A program made the translations under genes and the position numbers. A DNA stretch of 6,139 nucleotides from a bacterium (GTDB lineage Bacteria > Patescibacteriota > Minisyncoccia > Moranbacterales > DUUL01): assembly GCA_030626045.1 (NCBI GenBank), contig DAOUPS010000055.1:1-6139 (forward strand), read 5' to 3'. Numbering within the stretch: the first letter of the stretch is position 1; each line of letters opens with the position of its first letter. This document shows positions 1-5,197 of the stretch, piece after piece. The notes below the pieces were generated by a model. The model was not told where the DNA came from and did no database searches. It worked only from the letters and a program-made list of their open reading frames with translations.

Positions 1-783
1 ATAATTTTAAGAAAACTTTACCAGCCGTTTATGAGAAGGAGAGAACGAATATTTGTAATGGACAGGAAGAGCGCGGAACTTGTAAAATACGCGGCCAATA
101 CCATGCTGGCGACTCGAATTTCTTTCATGAATATTCTTGCCCGTCTTGCCGAAAAAGTCGGAGCGGACATAAAAGATGTTAGAGTTGGGATAGGAAGCGA
201 TACTCGCATTGGAATGGAATTTCTTTTTCCGGGGATTGGATTTGGCGGATCATGTTTTCCGAAGGATATAAGAGCACTGATTGAAGTAATGTCAGGGAAT
301 GATATTGACCCCGGTTTTTTTCAGGAAATTCTTGAAATAAATACGACTCAAAGAAATTGGTTTGCTTCAAAAATACTCGAAACCTTTCCGGATATTGACA
401 AAAGAAAATTCGCTGTTTGGGGGCTGGCATTTAAGGGAGGAACAAATGACGTGCGGGAAGCGCCATCCATTGATGTTATTGAAGCGATTTTAAATGCCGG
501 AGGCAGTGTAATAGCGTATGATCCTAACGCCACGCGCGAATTTCGATCAGCGTTTGGCAAGAAGAAGAAGCTTGAATATGGGACGGATCAATACAAGATA
601 TTAAAAGATTGCTCCGCTCTTATTGTTTTAACCGACGAGTTAGGTTTCAGAAATCCTGATTTTCAGAAAATTGTTGATCTTTTAAAAAATTCGCCCACGG
701 TTTTTGATGGACGAAATCTATATGAACCGAAGGAGCTTGCTAAAAAAGGAATTCGCTATTTTTGTGTTGGAAGAACGCAATAA
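1..783 (+). CDS. ugd: UDP-glucose 6-dehydrogenase, C-terminal part (5' end outside window)
   Basis: The enzyme oxidises UDP-glucose to UDP-glucuronate with two NAD+ in the cytoplasm, feeding capsule, surface polysaccharide or glycan synthesis. The frame is open from base 1, and the residues before the first ATG at 31 (…LRKLYQPF) already match the family, so that ATG is internal and the gene starts upstream. About 260 residues are visible. First comes the central dimerisation helix region (SAELVKYAANTMLATRISFMN). Next is the active-site motif GFGGSCFPKD, with the catalytic Cys at 253-255. Last is the C-terminal UDP-binding domain (FAVWGLAFKGGTNDVREAPS, then AYDPNA). The N-terminal NAD-binding Rossmann domain lies off the window. 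The GGSCFPKD form favours UDP-glucose over UDP-ManNAc dehydrogenases, which typically read GGHCIPVDP. It stops with TAA and converges on the next gene with no clear terminator between them. Family assignment is secure; the exact sugar substrate is inferred. Confidence 0.93.
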   Translation: MILRKLYQPFMRRRERIFVMDRKSAELVKYAANTMLATRISFMNILARLAEKVGADIKDVRVGIGSDTRIGMEFLFPGIGFGGSCFPKDIRALIEVMSGNDIDPGFFQEILEINTTQRNWFASKILETFPDIDKRKFAVWGLAFKGGTNDVREAPSIDVIEAILNAGGSVIAYDPNATREFRSAFGKKKKLEYGTDQYKILKDCSALIVLTDELGFRNPDFQKIVDLLKNSPTVFDGRNLYEPKELAKKGIRYFCVGRTQ

Positions 784-861
784 ATAGTTTATTGATCATC
801 AGTAAAAGTAAGCACCAGTATGAGTCTTAAATATGAACCGCGCAGATTAGTGTAAAAATTT

Positions 862-1443
862 CTACAAAAGTCCTCCGATTCCCAAAATAATAAAGATACC
901 GAATGCGCTGAAAACGAAGAAAATTGTCGCAAAGACCATTACCGACATGTCTTTTGACGCGCGAACAAGCGTTGTTGAAAATTCGTCGGGGAAGGGGGTC
1001 GCCGTCAAAAAACCCGCGAACGCCGGAAGAACATATTTACGGACGAAATTGGGTGTGATCTTATTAAGAACACTGGCTGTTTGTTTAAAAAAAACACATT
1101 TGGACAAATCTCTGAATTCATCTTCATAGGAAAGCCTTAGTTTCTGGTACACAATTGCGTTTCCGATAATTGCTCCGGCTGTTGCGAAAATGCCGGACGA
1201 GAGAAAAGCGTGAGTTTCTCCAATGATCAGCAGTGTCGCGATTGCGGGACCGGCAGTAAGCCCATGAGAAAACAACAGACCGGTGATAAATATTCCGCAA
1301 AAGCTAAAATTGTCGACGAAAGAATGAAATTGATAGTTATTTCCATCCACGTAAATGAAACATCCCAACAGAAGAGAAGTTGTAAACAGCAATAATTTTG
1401 GATATCGCAGGTTGGGTATAATTTTTTTAAATAATCCCGACAT
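862..1443 (-). CDS. Small polytopic membrane protein of unknown function, weakly DedA/VTT-like
   Basis: I do not recognise this 193-residue protein with certainty. Hydrophobic stretches at about residues 17-33, 42-59, 62-78, 80-96, 135-152 and 166-193 suggest five or six membrane segments, so it should sit in the cytoplasmic membrane. The only hydrophilic stretch of note is at about 100-130 (RLSYEDEFRDLSK…), probably a cytoplasmic loop. Around residues 140-160 is AGFLTATPFPDEFSTTLV: a small-residue stretch, a proline pair and an acidic pair inside the bilayer region. This recalls the re-entrant segments of VTT/DedA (SNARE-associated) proteins and similar 'PLPDE' proteins I associate with CPR genomes; that link is from memory and weak. 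The ATG at 1443 is the first start in frame and has no Shine-Dalgarno sequence. The stop is TAG. The gene lies downstream of two tRNA genes on the same strand and might be read from their promoter. I infer no function beyond membrane location. Confidence 0.75.
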   Translation of the reverse strand: MSGLFKKIIPNLRYPKLLLFTTSLLLGCFIYVDGNNYQFHSFVDNFSFCGIFITGLLFSHGLTAGPAIATLLIIGETHAFLSSGIFATAGAIIGNAIVYQKLRLSYEDEFRDLSKCVFFKQTASVLNKITPNFVRKYVLPAFAGFLTATPFPDEFSTTLVRASKDMSVMVFATIFFVFSAFGIFIILGIGGLL

Positions 1444-1493
1444 GTTGTTGTGTTTATTGAAAAACTGTGTGCAGCCCTGTTATCCGACGAGGC

Positions 1494-1536
1494 ACTTTAT
1501 TTGTTGTTGCTCACAGTACTCGCAGACAAATAAAGT
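1494..1536. repeat. Palindromic repeat unit R1
   Basis: Perfect 11-bp inverted repeat: ACTTTATTTGT at 1494-1504 and its complement at 1526-1536, enclosing 21 bases. The inner part resembles R2 at 1575-1615 at most positions. Transcribed on the - strand it would form a hairpin downstream of tRNA-Thr and upstream of the membrane protein gene. It could be a transcript-end or processing structure, or a dispersed intergenic repeat of the REP type; the sequence alone does not decide. Confidence 0.65.
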
Positions 1537-1538
1537 GA

Positions 1539-1553
1539 GCCGATAGCCGGAGT
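1539..1553 (-). pseudogene. 3'-terminal fragment of tRNA-Thr
   Basis: Fourteen of 15 bases match the end of the intact tRNA-Thr gene (3' acceptor strand, discriminator and the adjoining T-stem strand, 1653-1667). Beyond this the match breaks down and runs into the GC hairpin at 1555-1573, so no tRNA can form. It looks like a partial duplication or a remnant. Its 5' counterpart lies on the other side of the intact gene, at 1773-1791. Confidence 0.6.
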
Positions 1554-1554
1554 C

Positions 1555-1573
1555 ACCCGCCAAAACGGCGGGT
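1555..1573. repeat. GC-rich hairpin between R1 and R2
   Basis: ACCCGCC at 1555-1561 pairs perfectly with GGCGGGT at 1567-1573 around a 5-base loop. It is the strongest short hairpin in the tRNA region. No T-run follows on either strand, so it is not a standard intrinsic terminator. It may instead act in processing of the tRNA transcript or be part of the surrounding repeat mosaic. Confidence 0.6.
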
Positions 1574-1574
1574 T

Positions 1575-1615
1575 ACCTATTTGTTGCTGCTCGCAATACT
1601 CGCAGACAAATAAGT
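1575..1615. repeat. Palindromic repeat unit R2
   Basis: The arms ACCTATTTGT (1575-1584) and ACAAATAAGT (1606-1615) pair over 10 positions with one G·T wobble in RNA. Inside them CTGC and GCAG also pair, offset by a 2-base bulge, closing a loop of about 11 bases. The arms differ from R1 in length and sequence yet each copy still pairs with itself, which suggests the folded form matters or that copies spread as palindromes. Confidence 0.65.
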
Positions 1616-1653
1616 AAAACCTAACATGGTGTCTTATATCTCTGTCTTACTTG

Positions 1654-1726
1654 AGCCGATAGTCGGAATCGAACCGACGACCTACGCGTTACGAGTGCGT
1701 TGCTCTGCCATCTGAGCTATATCGGC
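1654..1726 (-). tRNA. tRNA-Thr (anticodon CGU)
   Basis: Read on the - strand, a complete 73-base cloverleaf folds. The acceptor stem is GCCGATA/TATCGGC, the D-stem GCTC/GAGC with GG in the loop, the anticodon loop CTCGTAA, the T-stem GTCGG/CCGAC with loop TTCGATT, and U is the discriminator. Anticodon CGU reads the Thr codon ACG. CCA is not encoded; the next bases are CA. One oddity is that the closing pair of the anticodon stem (31-39) is A·C rather than A-U. It follows tRNA-Gly on the same strand by 92 bp, so the two are probably co-transcribed. Confidence 0.95.
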
Positions 1727-1744
1727 AAAAACGTGTTGTTCTGT

Positions 1745-1772
1745 TTACCCCGCTCTTTGCGAAGGGCAGGGT
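1745..1772. repeat. Imperfect hairpin between the tRNA genes
   Basis: Transcribed on the - strand, ACCCTGCCC pairs with GAGCGGGGT around a loop starting TTCGCAAA, giving about eight pairs with one G·U and one A·C mismatch. It lies in the 92-bp spacer between tRNA-Gly and tRNA-Thr and could be a processing structure. No T-run follows directly, so I do not call it a terminator. Confidence 0.4.
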
Positions 1773-1791
1773 CATCTGAGCTATATCGGCA
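1773..1791 (-). pseudogene. 5'-terminal fragment of tRNA-Thr (exact 19-bp copy)
   Basis: CATCTGAGCTATATCGGCA is identical to 1709-1727, which covers the first 18 bases of tRNA-Thr plus one base upstream, that is the acceptor 5' strand and half the D-arm. The two copies are 64 bp apart in direct orientation. The rest of the tRNA is missing here, so the fragment cannot be functional. Confidence 0.8.
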
Positions 1792-1813
1792 TTGCAATAC
1801 TCGCAGACCAATA
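1791..1813. repeat. Partial palindromic repeat unit R3
   Basis: The stretch GCAATACTCGCAGA is shared exactly with R2, and the following CCAATAA differs from it by one base. The left arm of the palindrome is absent; in its place is the 5' fragment of tRNA-Thr, so this copy cannot form the full hairpin. It ends just before the 3' end of tRNA-Gly. Confidence 0.6.
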
Positions 1814-1818
1814 AAATG

Positions 1819-1889
1819 AGCGGGTAACGGAAATCGAATCCGTGACTCAACCTTGGGAAGGTCGCGTATTGCCACTATACTATACCCGC
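1819..1889 (-). tRNA. tRNA-Gly (anticodon CCC)
   Basis: Complete 71-base cloverleaf on the - strand. The acceptor stem is GCGGGTA/TACCCGC, the D-stem GTAT/ATAC with a short loop containing GG, and the anticodon stem CGACC/GGTTG with loop TTCCCAA. The T-stem is ACGGA/TCCGT with loop TTCGATT, and the discriminator is U, as usual for tRNA-Gly. Anticodon CCC reads GGG. CCA is not encoded. It is the first gene of a - strand tRNA pair. No convincing promoter was found upstream; the foldback at 1897-2056 occupies that position. Confidence 0.95.
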
Positions 1890-1896
1890 ATAGCAA

Positions 1897-2056
1897 GGGA
1901 CTGTTGCCAAACTAACTCCTACCAAAAATTGTTAATTTCATCCACAGCTTTGAAAAAAATTATTGCCTATACTAAAGCATAACCAAAAATTTTATTTCTT
2001 CGCTGTGAACAAAATTTCCTAATTTTTGCCAGCGAAGCTAGTTTGGCAACAATCCC
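1897..2056. repeat. ~160-bp foldback element with 13-bp perfect terminal inverted repeats
   Basis: TGTTGCCAAACTA at 1902-1914 is the exact complement of 2039-2051. Past one mismatch the pairing continues outward with GGGA (1897-1900) against TCCC (2053-2056). Inside are a second perfect 8-bp inverted repeat (1998-2005 with 2030-2037) and the direct repeat ACCAAAAATT at 1921-1930 and 1982-1991. The second half also carries the partly complementary AATTTTTG at 2021-2028. No open frame of note lies inside. It fits a MITE-like non-autonomous element or a large structured RNA. No target-site duplication is evident, because the bases flanking the repeats are complementary rather than directly repeated. 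Confidence 0.6.
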
Positions 2057-2082
2057 CATATAAGACATTGTATAACTATCTT

Positions 2083-2111
2083 TTGATTTTTTCAACAGAT
2101 TAATATATAAT
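2083..2111 (+). promoter_or_regulatory. Sigma-70-type promoter of prfB, giving a near-leaderless mRNA
   Basis: The -35 box is TTGATT (2083-2088), then a 17-base spacer and a perfect TATAAT (2106-2111). Transcription would start near 2118, only about 3 bases before the prfB ATG at 2121. This fits the absence of any Shine-Dalgarno sequence there. It is the best promoter in the window and probably also drives ftsE and ftsX. Confidence 0.65.
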
Positions 2112-2120
2112 CATAGCTGT

Positions 2121-3258
2121 ATGATAACCATAGATGATCTGAAAAATAGAGCAAATGAATTAAAAGATAATATCGTCCAGCTGGACGACTATCTTTGAGT
2201 GGGATAAAAAAAAGGAAAAAATAGCAGAACTTGAAATAAAAACCCAAAGAAAAGACATCTGGAATGATCACAAAAAAGCCGGAAAAATTTTTAAACAACT
2301 GGAAATATTAAAGGTTGAGATGGAGCGATGGAAAGAATTGAAGAAAAATGTTGATGATCTCGAAGTTTTTTTACGGAGCGCGTCAAATCGAGAAGATGAG
2401 ATGTTAGCGAGAGAACAATATAATGACATATCGGAGATATTTGTGGAATTTGAGCGCCGAACACTATATCAGGGAAAATATGATGAAAATGACGCGGTTC
2501 TTTCCATACATGCCGGAGCCGGCGGAACGGACGCACAAGATTGGGCGGAAATGCTTTTAAGAATGATCTTAAGATATGCGGAGAAAAAAGGCTATAAGGC
2601 GCGCGTTCTTCACGACATTTATGGAGCTGAAGCAGGGATAAAGAGCGTAACAGTTGAGATTTCCGGTTCAATGGCGTATGGAAATTTAAAAGCTGAAGCC
2701 GGAGTCCATAGATTGGTGAGATTATCTCCGTTTAATTCGGACAACCTTCGCCAAACATCTTTCGCATTGATCGAAGTAATACCGCTTATTGAAGGATCGA
2801 AAGATATTATGATAGATCAAAAGGATATCAAGGTTGATACCTATCGATCATCGGGAGCCGGAGGCCAATCAGTAAATACGACGGATTCGGCTGTCAGAAT
2901 TACTCATCTTCCGACAGGAATGGTTGTAACTTGCCAAAACGAACGGTCTCAATTACAAAATAAAGACAAAGCTTTGGAAATTCTTAAGTCGAAACTGGTT
3001 CTAAGGAAAAAACAAGAAACGGAACAAACAAAGAAAGATCTGAAAGGCGAACACAAATCGGTCGAATGGGGCAGCCAAATTCGATCTTACGTTCTGCATC
3101 CTTACAAACTTGTAAAAGATCACAGAACCGGAATTGAATCAAAAAACCCGAATGACGTTCTTGACGGCAATCTGGATAAATTTATTGAGGAATGGCTTCG
3201 CCAACAGGCAACAAGTAAAAAGGCAGCTACAAGCAGAAAGATGGAAAAGATTTTTTAA
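2121..3258 (+). CDS. prfB: Peptide chain release factor 2, with programmed +1 frameshift at 2193-2199
   Basis: RF2 ends translation at UAA and UGA by triggering peptidyl-tRNA hydrolysis on the ribosome. The first frame gives 25 codons (MITIDDLK…LDDYL) and then TGA at 2196-2198. Skipping T2196 after CTT continues with EWDKKKEKIAELE and stays open to the TAA at 3256-3258. The joined protein is about 378 residues, close to the ~365 of E. coli RF2. In joined numbering, an N-terminal helical domain covers about 1-120. HAGAGGTDAQDW lies at about 130, the codon-reading SPF motif at 202-204, and the catalytic GGQ at 247-249. The ATG at 2320 is internal, because the residues before it match RF2. CTT TGA is the classic shift site, which lets low RF2 levels raise RF2 synthesis. 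Usually a Shine-Dalgarno-like AGGGGG precedes it; here only GGA is present, within a palindrome. ftsE follows after 37 bp. Confidence 0.95.
2173..2188 (+). promoter_or_regulatory. Perfect 16-bp palindrome just upstream of the prfB shift site
   Basis: TCGTCCAGCTGGACGA is its own reverse complement. In RNA it folds as a 6-bp GC-rich stem with an AGCU loop and ends 4 bases before the CUU slip codon, at the mRNA exit side of a ribosome paused there. It lies inside the coding sequence of the short first frame (codons for IVQLDD). A role in frameshifting is inference from its position. Confidence 0.5.
2193..2199 (+). promoter_or_regulatory. prfB +1 frameshift site (CTT TGA G)
   Basis: TAT CTT TGA here matches the E. 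coli shift context. The Leu-tRNA on CUU can slip to UUU, after which GAG is read. RF2-like sequence changes frame exactly at this point: upstream the homology is in the frame of the ATG at 2121, downstream in the +1 frame. UGA as the in-frame stop makes read-through depend on RF2 supply, giving autoregulation. Confidence 0.92.
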
Positions 3259-3295
3259 ATAAGTAAACTTTTTTGGCTTCATAACATTAAGATCT

Positions 3296-3976
3296 ATGAT
3301 AATCTTTGAAAATATTTCAAAAGTATATCCCGGAAATTTTCCAGCCTTGGAAAATGTTAATCTTAAAATTCATGAAGGGGAGTTTGTGTCTATTGTCGGG
3401 CATTCCGGAGCAGGCAAATCAACACTTCTAAAAATGCTCTATGCGGAGGAACAACCGACGTCCGGAGATGTTTATTTTAGCCGAAAAAATATTTCCGAAT
3501 TCAAAGCAAGAGAACTTCCATATCACAGGCGCAATATTGGCACTGTTTTTCAAGACTGCAAACTTCTGCCTAAAAAAACACTTACTGAAAATGTCGCGTT
3601 TGCAATGGAAGTGTCAGAAAAGAAAACAAGTGAAATTGAAGAGGCAGTGCCGCAGATCCTTGATATTACCGGTTTGGGAAAAAAATTTGATGCGTATCCG
3701 AATGAAGTATCCGGCGGAGAACAGCAAAAAGCCGCTTTGGCGCGAGCACTGGTAAACAGGCCTAAAGTGCTTGTTGCCGACGAACCTACCGGCAACCTGG
3801 ATCCCATATCAACTTGGGATATTGTGCAATTGCTATTAAAGATAAATGAATTTGGAACAACTGTTATTTTGGCAACTCACGATAAACCCATTGTCGATAA
3901 GATCAGCAAAAGAGTTGTGGTGATGGACAAGGGAAGAGTCATTCGGGATGAAGCTCACGGCAGGTATTGTATATAA
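3296..3976 (+). CDS. ftsE: Cell division ABC transporter-like ATPase FtsE
   Basis: FtsE is the cytoplasmic ATPase that binds FtsX at the division site; ATP hydrolysis drives a conformational signal that activates peptidoglycan hydrolases outside the cell. At 226 residues it has the normal length, and all ABC motifs are intact. Walker A is GHSGAGKST (35-43), the Q-loop Gln is at 86 in TVFQD, and the signature VSGGEQQ is at 138-144. Walker B with D-loop is VLVADEPTGNLD (158-169), and the H-loop His is at 195 in LATHD. The opening IIFENISKVYPGNFPALENV and the stretch LYAEEQPTSGDV are typical of FtsE rather than LolD/MacB ATPases, and the ftsX neighbour supports this. The start at 3296 gives the expected N-terminus but has no Shine-Dalgarno sequence. 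The gene lies 37 bp after prfB, in an order known from several bacterial phyla, and is probably co-transcribed with it. Confidence 0.95.
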   Translation: MIIFENISKVYPGNFPALENVNLKIHEGEFVSIVGHSGAGKSTLLKMLYAEEQPTSGDVYFSRKNISEFKARELPYHRRNIGTVFQDCKLLPKKTLTENVAFAMEVSEKKTSEIEEAVPQILDITGLGKKFDAYPNEVSGGEQQKAALARALVNRPKVLVADEPTGNLDPISTWDIVQLLLKINEFGTTVILATHDKPIVDKISKRVVVMDKGRVIRDEAHGRYCI

Positions 3977-3980
3977 GGAT

Positions 3981-4134
3981 TGAATTTTGAATTTCCAATT
4001 TTGAATTTCGATTCAATTTCGAATGGCAGAATATCCCAAACAAAAGAATGGCTGACAATACAAATATAAAAAAATAATTAAGACATTCAAAATTAAACAT
4101 TCAATCATAATTCATAATTCATAATTCAAAATTG
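3981..4134. repeat. Opposed heptad repeats between ftsE and ftsX
   Basis: Four 7-base units (TGAATTT, TGAATTT, CCAATTT, TGAATTT) fill 3981-4008. Facing them at 4106-4133 are CATAATT three times and CAAAATT, running in the opposite sense. A perfect 12-bp inverted repeat, CAATTTTGAATT (3996-4007) with its complement at 4123-4134, joins the two blocks across about 115 bases. It can form a long AT-rich foldback in the mRNA or DNA. Nothing protein-coding is visible in this spacer. Confidence 0.65.
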
Positions 4135-4149
4135 CCAGCTACAGGCTGG
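4135..4149 (+). other. Short hairpin upstream of ftsX
   Basis: CCAGC (4135-4139) pairs with GCTGG (4145-4149) around TACAG. A run of GTTGTTTTAATAAATAA follows several bases later. The stem is too short and the T-run too far away for a confident terminator, but it could weaken read-through from ftsE into ftsX. Confidence 0.3.
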
Positions 4150-4181
4150 TCAGGGTTGTTTTAATAAATAATTTTTTCAAT

Positions 4182-5117
4182 ATGCTATGCAAGGTTACGC
4201 GCACATTCAAAGCAGGCGCTCAGAATTTTTTTAGAAATGGGTGGCTATCGATTGCGACAGTTGGTGTTATTGTCATTGCTTTGTTCATTGTCAACGTACA
4301 GATAGCCATTATGTTCGCGAACAATCTTTTACTCAACGCTGTTGAAGACCGTGTTAATATTTCCGTTTATGTAAATACCGATGTTCAGGAAGACGAGGTC
4401 ATGAAGCTTAGACATGAGATCGAGCAATATCCTGAAGTAGAGAATATAGAGTATATTTCGCGCAAGCAGGCTCTCGCGGATTTTAAAGAAAGGAGCAAAA
4501 ATAATGAAACTATTCTAAAGTCAATTGAGGAAGTAGGGTCAAACCCGCTTGGCGCCGTGCTAAACGTCAAAGCGCATAACCCGGACCAATATGAAACAAT
4601 AGCGTCAAAAATTGACCAGTCATCTTTTTCGGAGAAAGTTTCCGGAGTCAATTATTTAAAATATCGGGATATTATAGACAATCTTAATAAAGAAATAAAA
4701 GCAAACCAAAAAGGCGCGATAATATTAGCGGTAACCCTTTCGTTTATTGCGATATTGATCACATTCAACAGCATTCGTACCACTATCTATTCGCATAGGC
4801 AAGAGATTGAGATCATGAAACTTATCGGAGCGTCAAATAATTATATTAGGCTTCCGTTTATTTGGGAAGGAGTTTTTTATGGAATTACAGCGGCCATGAT
4901 CTCTGTTCCTCTTACCTATCTTTATTTGCAATTCATCGGAAACGAAGAAGTGACAAATTCCATTCTTCCTCTTTCCAACGCGCGATTCATCAAAATATTT
5001 CTTACCGAATATTTTATGAAAAATCTTGTTCTGGTCGTTTTATTCCAGTGTACCTTTGGTGTTTTTCTCGGCGTTTTCAGCTCTATTATAACAATCCGGA
5101 AGCATCTTAAAGCATAA
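4182..5117 (+). CDS. ftsX: Cell division protein FtsX (permease-like subunit)
   Basis: FtsX is the inner-membrane partner of FtsE. It carries the ATPase signal to extracellular cell-wall hydrolases or their activators. The 311 residues show the family layout: a short cytoplasmic N-terminus, TM1 at about 21-45, a large extracytoplasmic domain at about 46-175, then TM2 at about 178-198. TM3 follows at about 226-250 and TM4 at about 281-305, with a basic C-terminal tail. The cytoplasmic stretch between TM2 and TM3 (RQEIEIMKLIGASNNYIRLPFIWEG, 206-230) is the most diagnostic part and matches FtsX closely. The external domain contains the usual pattern of opposed strands (VNISVYVN… and NPLGAVLNVKAHN). 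The ATG at 4182 is the natural start, with no Shine-Dalgarno sequence ahead. The 205-bp gap after ftsE is unusual, since these genes often abut or overlap. No hydrolase partner is encoded in the window. Confidence 0.95.
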   Translation: MLCKVTRTFKAGAQNFFRNGWLSIATVGVIVIALFIVNVQIAIMFANNLLLNAVEDRVNISVYVNTDVQEDEVMKLRHEIEQYPEVENIEYISRKQALADFKERSKNNETILKSIEEVGSNPLGAVLNVKAHNPDQYETIASKIDQSSFSEKVSGVNYLKYRDIIDNLNKEIKANQKGAIILAVTLSFIAILITFNSIRTTIYSHRQEIEIMKLIGASNNYIRLPFIWEGVFYGITAAMISVPLTYLYLQFIGNEEVTNSILPLSNARFIKIFLTEYFMKNLVLVVLFQCTFGVFLGVFSSIITIRKHLKA

Positions 5118-5170
5118 GGGTCTACTCAGGTGTCGGATTTGCAAAATTAGACGCATATGTTAGGATGCGT

Positions 5171-5179
5171 TGTGATAAT
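5171..5179 (+). promoter_or_regulatory. Possible extended -10 promoter of the small basic protein gene
   Basis: TGT followed by GATAAT (five of six matches to TATAAT) forms an extended -10 element about 19 bases before the start at 5198. No good -35 box stands at 17 bases. It could give this gene expression independent of ftsX; the call is tentative. Confidence 0.35.
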
Positions 5180-5197
5180 AAAGTAAATAAACGAAAT

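Noticed and set aside
31..33. ATG as the start of the UDP-glucose dehydrogenase gene
   Set aside because: The frame is open to base 1 and the preceding residues (LRKLYQPF) fit the family, so the gene simply enters from outside the window.
784..861. Terminator between the convergent dehydrogenase and membrane protein genes
   Set aside because: Only a 4-bp TGTA/TACA inverted repeat and scattered A/T runs are visible, with no usable stem and T-run.
1535..1580. A third, complete tRNA gene
   Set aside because: Only the last ~15 bases resemble a tRNA; the rest is a GC hairpin and no D- or anticodon arm can be formed.
1494..1615. CRISPR array from the repeated ~41-bp units
   Set aside because: There are only two full units and one partial, with long palindromic arms, unequal spacing, tRNA remnants between them and no cas genes.
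2320..2322. ATG as the start of prfB
   Set aside because: The 41 codons before it, back to the shift site, encode typical RF2 N-terminal sequence in the same frame, and the shift site explains the rest.
4157..4186. Promoter for ftsX (TTGTTT, 18 bases, TATGCT)
   Set aside because: The -10 would overlap the ATG itself and both boxes match poorly.
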